NCBI GenBank assembly: GCA_002689445.1
Contig: NZGC01000077.1
Location: 58,999 to 122,998, forward strand
DNA from: Gammaproteobacteria bacterium
GTDB taxonomy: Bacteria; Pseudomonadota; Gammaproteobacteria; Pseudomonadales; Azotimanducaceae
Reading direction: 5' to 3'
Length of the DNA stretch: 64,000 bases
Shown here: piece after piece, positions 1 through 12,735 of the stretch
Numbering within the stretch: position 1 is the stretch's first letter
Layout: each line of letters begins with the position of its first letter
Notes under the pieces: model-generated
Seen by the model: the letters and a program-made list of their open reading frames with translations, nothing else
The model's database searches: none
What the model was told of the DNA's origin: nothing
Translations under genes and position numbers: made by a program

Positions 1-426
1 CAAGCTGACAGCAAGACAATCAAGCTTGCTAGGAGTAACCAGACTATTTTTTTCATACGGTCCTCAATTCATTCTCAAAGGCGATTCCCGTCTAGCTGCC
101 CCGCGATCAACCATCAACCTCCCTCGGAGATTCGTTGAGCCCAGACGGTTCCGATCCCTGATCGCGCTACCCGGTTCGATCATGAGACCCGATAGCGGGT
201 TCCCTTGGCATTTCCCTCTTCCTACGACTGTTCACTCTGTCTAGCACGCAGAATCCTTTCTGGTTTTCTTCCTAGGTTTTCCTTCCAAAGTCCGTGTTTG
301 AGGTTTCGCTTTGGGATGACTCACTTCAGATGCCCAAGGTCCCCCCCTTGAGGATTGCCTCTTTTCTTTCTACGAGCAGCCTCGGGTTTTAGGCCGACCC
401 TAGGTCAGTCTTAGCGCCAGCGCCAT
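1..426. other. Non-coding stretch, nothing recognised
   Basis: No convincing gene is seen. A 72-codon open frame at 26-244 (plus) is rich in Arg, Pro and Ser, has no clear ribosome-binding site and resembles no family I know. The part from about 200 to 380 is pyrimidine-rich on the plus strand. It lies just downstream of the minus-strand acyl-CoA dehydrogenase and may hold its transcript end, but no strong hairpin with a T-run is visible. Confidence 0.4.
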
Positions 427-1635
427 TTATTGCGCAAATCGCTTTATTACCTGCTTGCCCAAGGCCATCATGTGCACCTGATCAGGACCATCCGCTTGCC
501 TGCACCACCGGGCATAGTTGAAAGCCTCAGCCATGGGGTAGTCGGCAGTTAAACCACCAGCGCCGTGCAATTGCATACACCGATCGATCACTGTCTGCGC
601 CATCAAGGGTACGGTGATCTTTGCTGCGGCTATAAAATCTCTGGCATCTTTGGCACCCAATTCGTCTACCCGCCGCGCCGTTTTAAGGGTCAACAATCGT
701 GCCTGCTCAATTTCGCTAAAGGATTTTGCAAGATCTTCCAAGACCGACTGATGATCAGCCAGCTTTCTACCGAAGGTTTCTCGCTCGGTCGCGCGCTGAC
801 ACGCTAGCTCGAGCGCGCGCTGGGCGCAGCCAATTAAACGCATACAGTGATGGATTCGTCCTGGGCCCAACCGACCCTGAGAGATCTCAAATCCTCGACC
901 CTCGCCAAGCAACATGTTTTCCTTAGGCACCCGCACATTCTCGAACACCAACTCCGCATGCCCAAGGGGCGCATCATCATAGCCCAAGGTGGTTAGCGGC
1001 CTGATCACCGTCAGCCCAGGCGTGTCTTTGGGGACTAAAATTTGGCTTTGCTGCAGATGCCTATTGGGATTATCAGGATCTGACTTACCCATCACGATCA
1101 AGATTTTAGTGCGCTCATAAGGCGCATTCGTAATAAACCACTTGCGACCGTTGATAACGTAGTCCTCACCATCGCGCTCGATCCGAGTCCTAACGTTCGT
1201 GGCATCGCTTGAGGCAATGTCTGGCTCGGTCATGGCATAAGATGACCGGATTTCACCCTCCAGCAACGGCGTTAACCACTGTGTTTTTTGAGCTTCTGTG
1301 CCATATTTTAGGAACACTTCCATGTTGCCCGTGTCGGGCGCATTACAATTAAACACTTCCGGGGACCACAAAACTCGACCCATCATTTCTGCCAGCGGTG
1401 CATATTGCTCGTTGGTCAGACCCCCATGATCTGCCGGCATCCAGAGGTTCCATAACCCCTGCGACTTGGCCAGCGTCTTTAAGTCTTCCATCAACGGAAC
1501 GGTTGAAAATCGATCACTCAGACCATTCAACTGGGCGTGATACGCCGCTTCATTGGGGTAGATGTGCTCGTCCATAAATCGGGACAATTGATGGCCTAAA
1601 TCAGCGACGGACTGCTCGGAAATACTCATGCTCAC
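427..1635 (-). CDS. Acyl-CoA dehydrogenase, ACAD10/11-like
   Basis: A 402-residue flavoprotein predicted to oxidise an acyl-CoA to the 2-enoyl-CoA, passing electrons to ETF in the cytoplasm. The full fold is present. The N-terminal helical domain is followed by the middle beta-domain with the FAD/substrate segment YAMTEPDIASSDATN near residue 135 and WFITNA near 165. The C-terminal helical domain carries RETFGRKLADHQ and ends with RQADGPDQVH. That C-terminal ADGPD(E/Q)VH signature is typical of the ACAD10/11 group rather than the classical short-chain enzymes. Length is normal for the family. It is divergent from the exonuclease-like gene at 1852 and stands alone. The substrate cannot be read from sequence. 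A nearby CYP153 gene makes a role in hydrocarbon or fatty-acid catabolism plausible, but this is inference. Confidence 0.9.
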   Translation of the reverse strand: MSMSISEQSVADLGHQLSRFMDEHIYPNEAAYHAQLNGLSDRFSTVPLMEDLKTLAKSQGLWNLWMPADHGGLTNEQYAPLAEMMGRVLWSPEVFNCNAPDTGNMEVFLKYGTEAQKTQWLTPLLEGEIRSSYAMTEPDIASSDATNVRTRIERDGEDYVINGRKWFITNAPYERTKILIVMGKSDPDNPNRHLQQSQILVPKDTPGLTVIRPLTTLGYDDAPLGHAELVFENVRVPKENMLLGEGRGFEISQGRLGPGRIHHCMRLIGCAQRALELACQRATERETFGRKLADHQSVLEDLAKSFSEIEQARLLTLKTARRVDELGAKDARDFIAAAKITVPLMAQTVIDRCMQLHGAGGLTADYPMAEAFNYARWCRQADGPDQVHMMALGKQVIKRFAQ

Positions 1636-1851
1636 CTCGATATCTACTTGCCTATCAGGCTAGGATAGGCGAGCGTATCATAGGACAAGGGCAAATTACG
1701 AAAACCAGCAGACTGATCTCTATGTACTGATGTACTCGCCCGCTTTTTAGGCTTGAAGTATTGGCCCCCCAGGCACCCTCGCGAGATCAGGTTAAGCCCA
1801 GGCTCTTAGCGAACAATCTGGCAAAGAGCGCCAACACATTGAGGTGATGAC

Positions 1852-2637
1852 ATGAATTGCTACTCAAACAAAACCAATGTATCCAGCACATTTGATTCCA
1901 GGTGCAACCACCTTAATTCGAATAACACAGCCCCAGCTCCTTACCGAACGAGCCGATTTAGACGTGCCCTCGCCATTGCTTTGCTTGTATGGCTACCTCA
2001 GATCCTTCTGGCAGATACCCTGCTACCCGCAGAAATTCAAAAAGATCAATGGTTGCTGGCTTTTGTCGACGTTGAGACCACCGGATTGCGACCCGGCTTT
2101 CACGAAATGATCGACATTGGCATGATCATTACCGAACTTGATGGTACTCCCGTCGACCGCCTGTTCCTCCGAATCATGCCTGAACATCCTGAGCGGACGG
2201 AACCCGGCGCTGCGGCCGTCAATGGTTTCTCGGTGGAGCTGTGGCAAGAAAGGGGATTTATTTCAGAGCGGCAAGCAGTCGCGAAGCTCATCGAGTTTAC
2301 CGCTCGAGTCTCGGAGCAAAGGTCGCTACTCATGGTTGGCTTCAATGCGTGGTTTGATATCTCATTTATTGATCACCTTTTTCGGGGTGAGGGTCAAAGC
2401 TGGCGACAACTATTCCACTATTTCGTGCTTGACCTACCTTCGATGGCTTGGGGTCAGGGACATCGGGACCTCAGCGGTAACCGATTGGCAGAGCGTCTCA
2501 GCATTCAGGCAGAAACAGATAATCCACTGGAACACACTGGGCTAACGGGGGCTCGTTACAATTTAAGCCTGTACCAAGCCCTGGTGAAATCAAATCCGGA
2601 GCTACAAAAGAATCCCACCCGGCTATCCAGGCCATAA
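1852..2637 (+). CDS. Exported DnaQ-like (DEDDh) exonuclease-fold protein with altered motif III
   Basis: A 261-residue protein with the RNase T/DnaQ exonuclease fold. Motif I is DVETTGL (Asp73, Glu75) and motif II is NAWFDISFI (Asp169). Motif III keeps His228, but the residue five positions later, normally the fourth catalytic Asp, is Gly233. Before the domain lies a polar stretch and then a basic and hydrophobic segment (about residues 34-55, FRRALAIALLVWLPQILLA) that reads as a signal peptide with a long n-region, or a membrane anchor. The start at 1852 is supported by GAGGTG a few bases upstream, and no other in-frame ATG precedes the domain. An exported member of this family is unusual, and the lost Asp suggests reduced activity or a substrate-binding role. 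Family assignment is firm; function is unknown. Confidence 0.75.
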   Translation: MNCYSNKTNVSSTFDSRCNHLNSNNTAPAPYRTSRFRRALAIALLVWLPQILLADTLLPAEIQKDQWLLAFVDVETTGLRPGFHEMIDIGMIITELDGTPVDRLFLRIMPEHPERTEPGAAAVNGFSVELWQERGFISERQAVAKLIEFTARVSEQRSLLMVGFNAWFDISFIDHLFRGEGQSWRQLFHYFVLDLPSMAWGQGHRDLSGNRLAERLSIQAETDNPLEHTGLTGARYNLSLYQALVKSNPELQKNPTRLSRP

Positions 2638-2769
2638 GCCAAGACCGGTTTTGGGCGGCGAAGCCCTAATTTTTTCAAAACCCGCGTCAATTGCATCAAA
2701 ACCCATTTCATCGCTAGACTCATGGATACAGGGAGATAGACCGTTGTACACAGCTCAAGGATCAATGTC

Positions 2770-4095
2770 ATGACAGAAGAAACCCAGCAGGATTGGAAAC
2801 TCGAGCCAACATCAAATGCCGAAACACGAGCACGATGGAAAATCGAGGCCTCAACACAACCCGAGGATCTTCCGCTATCTGAGCTGGATCCAGGCAACGG
2901 CGATTGGTTTGAGCAAAACAAAGAGTTGGCTGTATTTGAGCGTCTCCGCAAAGAAGCGCCTGTGCACCTGACCGAGCAAAGTCAATATGGACGCTACTGG
3001 TCAATTACAGAATTTAAAGACGTTAAATACGTTGATACCCACCAACATCTTTTTTCATCCGATATTATGAATGGCGGTATTCGCCTCGGCGGCCAACCGC
3101 TCAATGAACCGCCGCCGGATTTATTTCATTTACCCATGTTTATCATGCAAGACCAACCCGTACATGATGTGCAGCGGAAAGCCGTTGCACCGATGTTCAC
3201 ACCCGCCCGCCTGGCGGCGATGGAGGGACTGATTCGACAGCGTGCGTCGGCCATTTTAGATGGGCTTCCCCGGGGTGAGACCTTTAACTGGGTACGGGAA
3301 GTTTCTGTTGAGCTAACCGGCCAAATGTTGGCAACACTTTTTGACGTGCCTCAAGAGGATCGCCACAAATTGATTCACTGGTCAGATACCGTGGAAAGAA
3401 TCGGTGACCCAGACTATTTTGAAACGCCGGCCGAAGGTTTTGCTGAAATCTGGAAATGTTTTGAATACTTCAATGAGATTTGGCAACAACGACAAGCATC
3501 GACCACCCCAGGCGAGGACCTCATCTCTTTTCTTGCCCATGGCGATGCCACGAAGAACATGGCACCCAACGAATTCCTGGGCAATGTTTTGCTATTGATT
3601 GTTGGCGGCAACGACACCACCCGTAATTCTATCAGCGCTGGCGTACAGGCGTTAAACCAGTTCCCCGAAGAATACGACAAGCTGCGTCGAAATCTAGATT
3701 TGATCCCCAATATGGTGTCTGAAATTGTTCGATGGCAAAGCCCTGTCGCCCACATGTGTCGAACCGCAATGGAAGATGTCGAAATCGGCGGGCATCAAAT
3801 CCGAAAGCTAGATAAGTTAGCTATTTGGTATTTGTCTGGTAATCGGGATGAAGGTCATTTTGCTGACCCCAACCGACTGATCATTGATCGACCGAATGTG
3901 CGTCAGCACTTATCTTTTGGCTATGGTATTCATCGTTGCTTGGGTAATCGGCTTGCAGAAATGCAACTACGCGTGCTATGGGAAGAGATCATGGCCCGCT
4001 TCAGTCAAGTCGAAGTGGTCGGTGACGCCCAATATCTCAATTCCAGCTTTATCCGTGGCATTACGGATCTACCGGTACGGGTGCACGATCGATAA
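2770..4095 (+). CDS. Cytochrome P450, CYP153 family (alkane/fatty-acid terminal hydroxylase)
   Basis: A 441-residue soluble bacterial P450. The I-helix oxygen-activation motif is GGNDTTRN (residues 279-286), the K-helix ExxR lies in EIVRWQSP, and the heme-ligand loop FGYGIHRCLGNRLAE places the cysteine at residue 390. The stretches around the I-helix, the PVAHMCRTA segment and the heme loop match the CYP153 group, which omega-hydroxylates medium-chain alkanes and fatty acids using ferredoxin and ferredoxin reductase. CYP153 genes often sit with those two partners; here neither is present, so electrons must come from proteins encoded elsewhere. The ATG at 2770 begins a typical CYP153 N-terminal extension. 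Family confidence is high; the exact chain-length preference cannot be inferred. Confidence 0.93.
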   Translation: MTEETQQDWKLEPTSNAETRARWKIEASTQPEDLPLSELDPGNGDWFEQNKELAVFERLRKEAPVHLTEQSQYGRYWSITEFKDVKYVDTHQHLFSSDIMNGGIRLGGQPLNEPPPDLFHLPMFIMQDQPVHDVQRKAVAPMFTPARLAAMEGLIRQRASAILDGLPRGETFNWVREVSVELTGQMLATLFDVPQEDRHKLIHWSDTVERIGDPDYFETPAEGFAEIWKCFEYFNEIWQQRQASTTPGEDLISFLAHGDATKNMAPNEFLGNVLLLIVGGNDTTRNSISAGVQALNQFPEEYDKLRRNLDLIPNMVSEIVRWQSPVAHMCRTAMEDVEIGGHQIRKLDKLAIWYLSGNRDEGHFADPNRLIIDRPNVRQHLSFGYGIHRCLGNRLAEMQLRVLWEEIMARFSQVEVVGDAQYLNSSFIRGITDLPVRVHDR

Positions 4096-4151
4096 TTAAA
4101 GACTCGGCAGCAGCGGCTGACGAACAGTGCTCGGCGTGAACCTCTTTGGTG

Positions 4152-4592
4152 CTATAGAGCGATGCCGTTGAGATCAACTTCGGCATTACGCTTATCCCGA
4201 CGCCGGCTCGTCACAACTCGGTGATAGGTACGCCAACCGCTATCCGTTTTAACCAGTTTGTCGTAGTAGCTAGCGGTCGACGTTAAGCCCTTACCGATTA
4301 ATGCGACAATACGAAAACGCAACTCAACACCACGCTCATCGGATTCAGCATAAATGTTGGTCATCATGTGGGTACGAGGATGGGCGGCCTCCGACTCCAT
4401 AAAGACCTTAATATCGTCGATACCATTGCACACTCGAGAACCCACCCCGGTTAAATCAAACACAGCATCCTGTGTAAATACGGTATCGAGTTTCGCCCAA
4501 TCTCGATCATCGATTGCATCCCCATACCGACCCGGTAGTTCGTGAATCTCAACCCGATCAGCAGTTGTCAAAGTATTGGGTGACTGGTTCAT
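4152..4592 (-). CDS. SnoaL-like (NTF2-fold) domain protein
   Basis: A 146-residue single-domain protein of the SnoaL-like/NTF2 fold. It shows the usual order of features: an N-terminal helix containing DRVEIHELPGRYGDAIDDRD, then DAVFDLTG, then a THMMTNIY strand with the family's His, and a C-terminal YYDKLVKTDSGWR strand pair. Relatives include polyketide cyclases, aromatic-ring dioxygenase small-subunit-like proteins and steroid isomerase-like enzymes, and many are uncharacterised. It converges on the CYP153 gene at 4095 with about 56 bp between. No catalytic set can be assigned with confidence, so the substrate is unknown. Length is normal for a one-domain member. Confidence 0.75.
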   Translation of the reverse strand: MNQSPNTLTTADRVEIHELPGRYGDAIDDRDWAKLDTVFTQDAVFDLTGVGSRVCNGIDDIKVFMESEAAHPRTHMMTNIYAESDERGVELRFRIVALIGKGLTSTASYYDKLVKTDSGWRTYHRVVTSRRRDKRNAEVDLNGIAL

Positions 4593-5135
4593 ATCGCGCT
4601 CGCTCGGCAGTGTTCAAACAGGGTCTTTCCGCGTGTGAATTTATCGACAGGCATTACCCAATATACCGTCAATTGCACGGTAAGTAGTGAAAAGTCTCGC
4701 GGTATTTTCGCGGGCCTATTCACTAATGAATGGAGATTATTTGATCAATACAGTCCCAGAAGACGTCTCAGGAGGCGAAATTGGCTGGGACCCCACTGAT
4801 GTAAACCCTGCCGTACCTGGCTGGTTTTTACGAAACGGTTTTTTCAGAACACCCTTCTATCATCATCCTGCTTTGGAATGGTGTTGGTGCCGCCATAGAC
4901 GGGGACCTCAGGATCTGACTGCAACCGCCGCCACTTTGACCGTAAAGTTCTGCTTAGATACCGTCGAGAAGTCAATACACCGTGGCTTCCGTTAAAAGCA
5001 CGGTTAAAAGTACCCTCGATTTCACTGGAGGAGCTTGAATCCAAATGGCTATTACAACATCAGGAGAGAGATAAGAGACTTTAAAAACAGAGACTTTAAA
5101 AAAAAGAGACTTTCGACGACCTAGGAATTTAAAAT
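4593..5135. other. Gene-poor stretch 3' of tRNA-Pro
   Basis: About 540 bp with no recognised gene. A frame on the plus strand at 4687-4995 (GTG start) and one on the minus strand at 4844-5044 are open but overlap each other, lack good ribosome-binding sites and resemble no family I know. Near the tRNA end are three near-tandem copies of AGAGACTTT followed by A-runs (5074-5117). Since tRNA 3' ends are common integration sites, this could be an old integration scar, but no attachment repeat or integrase remnant is visible. Confidence 0.35.
5074..5117. repeat. Three near-tandem AGAGACTTT units with A-runs
   Basis: The nonamer AGAGACTTT occurs at 5074, 5089 and 5105, spaced 15-16 bp, the first two copies followed by runs of A. 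Read on the minus strand, this gives T-runs just downstream of tRNA-Pro, which could help end that transcript, although no GC-rich hairpin precedes them. Confidence 0.6.
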
Positions 5136-5212
5136 TGGTCGGGACGGCAGGATTTGAACCTACGACCACCACACCCCCAGTGTGGTGCGCTACCAGACTG
5201 CGCTACGCCCCG
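5136..5212 (-). tRNA. tRNA-Pro (GGG)
   Basis: A 77-nt cloverleaf on the minus strand. The acceptor stem CGGGGCG pairs with CGTCCCG apart from the usual wobble, the T-loop is TTCAAAT, and the 3' CCA is encoded. The anticodon arm is CCACA-CTGGGGG-TGTGG, giving anticodon GGG at the middle of a seven-base loop. It follows ihfA and the MerR-type gene, the position seen in many gammaproteobacteria. Confidence 0.95.
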
Positions 5213-5297
5213 GACGGACGCAATTCTACCAGCATCGGTGACGCGAATCTAACCTAAAAAACCTGGGCTAACTCAGACGCCAGCTGAGAACAGCGTT

Positions 5298-5654
5298 CTA
5301 TTGTTTGATCGCGCTCAGGACTTCCTCGAGTTCCGCAATCATTTGTTTGATTAACTGCTTTGCTTGAGTTTTATCTTGTTTTTGCGCATCGCCAGACAAC
5401 CGCTGACGGGCCCCGGTAATGGTGAAGCCCTGATCGTAAAGCAAAGCTCGAATTTGGCGAATCATCAGAACATCCTGACGCTGATAATAACGCCGGTTAC
5501 CTCGCCGCTTGACTGGAGAAAGCTGCGGGAACTCTTGTTCCCAGTAACGCAGCACATGCGGCTTAACCGCACAGAGAACGCTAACTTCACCAATGGTGAA
5601 ATACCGTTTACCCGGAATGACTGGAAGATCAGAAGTCGCTGTCTGGTCCTGCAT
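5298..5654 (-). CDS. MerR family transcriptional regulator (ihfA-linked)
   Basis: A 118-residue protein of MerR type. The N-terminal helix-turn-helix reads [22 protein letters not shown], followed by the wing ([12 protein letters not shown]) and a helical tail too short for a large effector domain. No metal-binding cysteine pattern is seen, so it is not a classical mercury or SoxR-like sensor. This small MerR next to ihfA and tRNA-Pro is a constant gammaproteobacterial neighbour of unknown target. Its start lies inside the ihfA coding region (26-nt overlap), which implies translational coupling with ihfA. Confidence 0.88.
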   Translation of the reverse strand: MQDQTATSDLPVIPGKRYFTIGEVSVLCAVKPHVLRYWEQEFPQLSPVKRRGNRRYYQRQDVLMIRQIRALLYDQGFTITGARQRLSGDAQKQDKTQAKQLIKQMIAELEEVLSAIKQ

Positions 5655-5937
5655 AGGTCTCTACTCGCGCCTTTAGCTTTTGCCCCGGTTTAAACGTCAC
5701 TACCCGCCGGGCTGAAATGGGAATATCTTCCCCGGTTTTGGGGTTACGTCCGGGCCGAGAGCGCTTGTCGCGCAAGTCAAAATTACCAAACCCCGAGATT
5801 TTCACCTGTTCGTTCGACTCAAGGGACAGACGAATCTCTTCGAAAAACGCTTCAACAATCTCTTTGGCTTCTCGCTTGTTAAGACCTAGCTCTTCGAACA
5901 ATTGCTCGGCCATTTCTGCTTTCGTTAAAGCACTCAT
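5629..5937 (-). CDS. ihfA: Integration host factor subunit alpha
   Basis: A 102-residue DNA-bending protein of the HU/IHF family, close to the usual 99-100 residues. It shows the alpha-subunit start ([31 protein letters not shown]), the beta-arm signature [24 protein letters not shown] and the [14 protein letters not shown] tail. It forms a heterodimer with IhfB, also in this window at 17741, and bends DNA at specific sites for recombination, replication and transcription. It is five bases downstream of pheT and overlaps the MerR gene, as part of the thrS to ihfA run. Confidence 0.97.
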   Translation of the reverse strand: MSALTKAEMAEQLFEELGLNKREAKEIVEAFFEEIRLSLESNEQVKISGFGNFDLRDKRSRPGRNPKTGEDIPISARRVVTFKPGQKLKARVETYAGPDSDF

Positions 5938-5942
5938 AGTCG

Positions 5943-9753
<3,811 letters not shown>

Positions 9754-9805
9754 TGGTTAATCCTCAGGATGATTTCCATCATCTTTAAGCTCGATGAAAG
9801 GGCAA

Positions 9806-9997
9806 TTAGTGACCCAGCATTCTACGAATGAGCGGCGCATCGCTTGGCGCAATGGCTTTCATACTTCGCAGGTGACGTTTCCGCTTCGTCGACTTTTTGG
9901 TCAGGATGTGGTTCCTGAAGGATTGACGGTGCTTATAGCCTTTCGCTGTTTTCTTAAAGCGCTTGGCAGCACCACTACTGGTTTTCAGTTTTGGCAT
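9806..9997 (-). CDS. rpmI: 50S ribosomal protein L35
   Basis: A 63-residue ribosomal protein starting [20 protein letters not shown] and ending with [21 protein letters not shown], all conserved family features. An in-frame codon five residues upstream exists, but the MPKLKT start is universal and is used here. L35 is part of the 50S subunit and is co-transcribed with infC and rplT. The 145-bp spacer to infC is long enough to hold a regulatory leader. Confidence 0.97.
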   Translation of the reverse strand: MPKLKTSSGAAKRFKKTAKGYKHRQSFRNHILTKKSTKRKRHLRSMKAIAPSDAPLIRRMLGH

Positions 9998-10044
9998 GAT
10001 CGAACTCCGCATTGCTCATGTTAATGGTGCCTACTCACGTCTTT

Positions 10045-10092
10045 CCTAGCCCGATAAGGACTAGCTTCGCTAACGTAAGCGACTCTCCTAGG
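10045..10092 (-). promoter_or_regulatory. Candidate structured leader between infC and rpmI
   Basis: Nested inverted repeats lie in the infC-rpmI spacer: an outer pair 10045-10049 with 10088-10092 and an inner pair 10067-10071 with 10078-10082. In E. coli, L20 represses rpmI-rplT by binding structured mRNA in this same spacer. The position fits, but I cannot match the L20-binding fold, so this is a candidate only. Confidence 0.35.
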
Positions 10093-10142
10093 CTGCGCCG
10101 GGGGCGGTATTGCCCATCTCGGCATTCGCATTCGCGAACTTG

Positions 10143-10694
10143 TTAGGCTATTGCCTCACTGCTGCCTTTCTTCTTCGTGTTCGGTGCAATCACCATGGTC
10201 AGTTGCCGTCCTTCCATTTTTGGAAACATTTCAACTGATCCGATCTCTGCTAAATCTGCTTCAATTCGCTTGAGCAAATCCATGCCGAGTTCTTGGTGTG
10301 CCATTTCTCGACCACGAAAACGTAGTGTTACTTTGGCCTTGTCACCGTCTGTTAGGAAACGGGTCAGGTTGCGTAGTTTTACCTGATAGTCTCCCTCTTC
10401 CGTTCCTGGTCGGAACTTCATTTCTTTTACTTGCATGCGTCGCTGTTTTTTACGCGCCGCCGCTTTATCTTTCTTTGCCTCGAATATGTGTTTGCCGTAA
10501 TCAAGAATCTTGCAAACGACCGGGTCTGCGTCAGGCGCAATTTCCACTAAATCCAACTTAGCTTCTTGTGCCGCTTTTAAGGCATCAGCAATTGAGACAA
10601 TACCGACTTGTTCCCCGGTAGCTCCGATCAGACGCACTGTTGTCGCTAGGATATCGTCGTTTATTCGAGTTTTTTTTGAACCGTCTTTTTTGAT
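10143..10694 (-). CDS. infC: Translation initiation factor IF-3 (AUC start)
   Basis: A 183-residue IF-3, close to the E. coli length of 180. It binds the 30S subunit, blocks premature 50S joining and checks the start codon and initiator tRNA. The N-terminal domain begins with the conserved TRINDDI and continues through [13 protein letters not shown]; the linker is Lys/Arg-rich (about residues 75-95), and the C-terminal domain has [13 protein letters not shown]. The first in-frame ATG or GTG would cut off the conserved RINxxI segment. Instead an ATC codon at 10694-10692 lies seven bases after a strong AAGGAGG and gives the full N-terminus. A rare AUU-type start is the basis of IF-3 autoregulation in E. 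coli; AUC here would serve the same purpose. It follows thrS by 44 bp. Confidence 0.95.
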   Translation of the reverse strand: MKKDGSKKTRINDDILATTVRLIGATGEQVGIVSIADALKAAQEAKLDLVEIAPDADPVVCKILDYGKHIFEAKKDKAAARKKQRRMQVKEMKFRPGTEEGDYQVKLRNLTRFLTDGDKAKVTLRFRGREMAHQELGMDLLKRIEADLAEIGSVEMFPKMEGRQLTMVIAPNTKKKGSSEAIA

Positions 10695-10700
10695 TCCAAA

Positions 10701-10707
10701 GCCTCCT
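10701..10707 (-). promoter_or_regulatory. Strong ribosome-binding site that fixes the infC AUC start
   Basis: Read on the minus strand this is AAGGAGGC directly before TTTGGA and the ATC codon, a near-perfect anti-16S match with a spacing of about seven bases. A small GGCC-ATAA-GGCC stem-loop (10711-10722) sits just upstream. Together they argue for AUC at 10694 as the true start. Confidence 0.85.
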
Positions 10708-10738
10708 TCAGGCCATAAGGCCGGGCATTATAGCAAAA

Positions 10739-12655
10739 TCAGAGCGTTCGTCCCTTTTTTTCTTCATCTTTTCGCACTAATGTCAAAAAGTCCGCGACTG
10801 GCATAGAACCCAAATCTTCCCCGCCTCGGGCGCGTACCGCGACTTGCCCCGACTCCCGCTCTCGATCACCCACCACCAAAAGGTAGGGAATCTTCTGCAA
10901 AGTATGCTCTCGAATTTTAAAACCAATTTTTTCATTCCGGGTGTCAGATTCGACACGGAGTCCGGCACCCACCAACTGGGTCACTACTTCATCGACATAG
11001 GTCGACTGGCTATCGGTAATGTTGAGCACCATCGCTTGAACTGGCGCGAGCCAAACGGGGAAGTCGCCCGCATAATGCTCAATCAAAATGCCTATGAATC
11101 TCTCAAAGGACCCGAGCATTGCCCGATGCAACATTACCGGTACTTGGCGACTGCCATCCTCAGCCACGTACTGCGCATCCAATCGGTCTGGCATCGAAAA
11201 ATCTACCTGTATGGTGCCACATTGCCAAACCCTGCCGAGACAGTCTTTCAGAGAGAACTCAATTTTCGGACCATAAAATGCACCCTCTCCAGGCAACATT
11301 TGCCAGGACAGTGATTTTGCGTCCAAGGCATCGGCCAGCGCCTGCTCAGCTCTGTCCCAAATTTCATCCGATCCCACTCGTTGCTCGGGTCGAGTCGACA
11401 ACCGGATCACGATTTCATCAAACCCAAAATCACGATACACCGCCGATAACACATCGATGAACTCGGAGACTTCACCTTGGATTTGGTCTTCACGGCAGAA
11501 AATGTGCGCATCATCCTGCACAAAACCCCGGACACGCATAATGCCTTGTAACGTACCGGACGGCTCATTGCGATGACACGAACCAAACTCTGCTAATCGA
11601 ATGGGTAACTCTCGGTAGCTCTTGAGCCCCTGATTGAAAACTTGCACGTGACAGGGACAATTCATCGGCTTCAACGCATATTGCCGGTTATCCGACTCGA
11701 CGGAGAACATACCATCACCAAACTTATCGGCATGACCGGACTTCTGCCACAAACTCATATCAACCAGCTGAGGGGTACGTATTTCTTGGTAGCCATGGCG
11801 CATCTGAACGTCTCTGATGTATCGCTCTAGCGTCTGCCAAATTTGCCATCCTCTGGGATGCCAAAACACCATTCCAGGGGCTTCTTCTTGGGTATGAAAA
11901 AGATCCAAGCGCTTGCCCAACTTTCGATGATCCCGCTTCTCTGCCTCTTCCAACCGGAAAAGATAGGCCTTAAGCGCCTTCTTATCGCCCCAAGCAGTTC
12001 CATAAATACGCTGCAACATTTCGTTGTTGGAATCACCCCGCCAATAAGCACCTGCAACTTTCGTCAACTTAAACGCTTTAATGTGGCGTGTGCTCGGCAC
12101 GTGGGGACCTCGGCACAGATCAATGAAGTCACCCTGTTGGTAGAACGACAAGTCTTCGGTGTCAGGAATGCTATTTAAAATATCGACCTTATAGTCTTCA
12201 CCCTTGGTCTTAAACAGTGCTACCGCCTCATCACGCGACATGAGCGAGCGAGTCACCGTCTGCCCCAGGTCTGCTAAGGACTTCATCTTCTTTTCAATTT
12301 TCGTAAGATCTTCGGGCGTAAAAGGCCGCTCATACGCGAAATCATAATAAAAACCGTCTTCAACCGTTGGGCCAATGGTCACTTGAGCAGAGGGAAACAA
12401 TTCCTGTACCGCTTGCGCCATCAGATGCGCGCAGGAATGCCTGAGCACGTCAATCCCTTCGTCATCCCTTGCAGTCACGATGGCAACAGTGGCATCGGTC
12501 TCAATCGTAAAACTGGTATCCACCAATTCACCGTCGACCCTGCCTGCCAGTGCAGCATTGGCCAAGCCCTCGCCAATAGACGCGGCTACTTCGTGAACGC
12601 TTACGGCTTGTTCGAACTGTTTTTCGCTGCCATCAGGCAGCACAATGGTGGGCAT
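10739..12655 (-). CDS. thrS: Threonyl-tRNA synthetase
   Basis: A 638-residue class II synthetase (E. coli 642). Domains in order: TGS domain (residues 1-60, [10 protein letters not shown]), editing domain with [11 protein letters not shown] and the later [13 protein letters not shown], catalytic core with motif 2 region ([22 protein letters not shown]) and motif 3 ([23 protein letters not shown]), then the C-terminal anticodon-binding domain. It charges tRNA-Thr and hydrolyses Ser-tRNA-Thr. The ATG at 12655 matches the usual MPxIxLPDGS start and has AGGAG upstream; a codon 11 residues earlier is rejected. It heads the thrS-infC-rpmI-rplT-pheST-ihfA run and lies after tRNA-Val. Confidence 0.98.
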   Translation of the reverse strand: MPTIVLPDGSEKQFEQAVSVHEVAASIGEGLANAALAGRVDGELVDTSFTIETDATVAIVTARDDEGIDVLRHSCAHLMAQAVQELFPSAQVTIGPTVEDGFYYDFAYERPFTPEDLTKIEKKMKSLADLGQTVTRSLMSRDEAVALFKTKGEDYKVDILNSIPDTEDLSFYQQGDFIDLCRGPHVPSTRHIKAFKLTKVAGAYWRGDSNNEMLQRIYGTAWGDKKALKAYLFRLEEAEKRDHRKLGKRLDLFHTQEEAPGMVFWHPRGWQIWQTLERYIRDVQMRHGYQEIRTPQLVDMSLWQKSGHADKFGDGMFSVESDNRQYALKPMNCPCHVQVFNQGLKSYRELPIRLAEFGSCHRNEPSGTLQGIMRVRGFVQDDAHIFCREDQIQGEVSEFIDVLSAVYRDFGFDEIVIRLSTRPEQRVGSDEIWDRAEQALADALDAKSLSWQMLPGEGAFYGPKIEFSLKDCLGRVWQCGTIQVDFSMPDRLDAQYVAEDGSRQVPVMLHRAMLGSFERFIGILIEHYAGDFPVWLAPVQAMVLNITDSQSTYVDEVVTQLVGAGLRVESDTRNEKIGFKIREHTLQKIPYLLVVGDRERESGQVAVRARGGEDLGSMPVADFLTLVRKDEEKKGRTL

Positions 12656-12735
12656 AACGCATCTCCTTTCAGTGGTGACCCCTACCAAAGGCCACGTGCG
12701 GTTAGTCGTGTTGGGGCACTCGCTGCGCCAAAAAG

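Noticed and set aside
26..244. 72-codon frame on the plus strand at the window start
   Set aside because: No ribosome-binding site, Arg/Pro/Ser-rich composition and no family resemblance; looks like chance.
4687..4995. 102-codon frame (GTG start) near tRNA-Pro
   Set aside because: Weak start, another frame open on the opposite strand, no recognisable domain; not listed as a gene.
5136..5212. tRNA-Pro as an active phage or island attachment site
   Set aside because: No integrase or duplicated tRNA 3' end was found in the flanking 500 bases.
10143..10637. infC starting at the GTG at 10637
   Set aside because: Would remove the conserved RINxxI segment and has no good ribosome-binding site; the AUC start is better.
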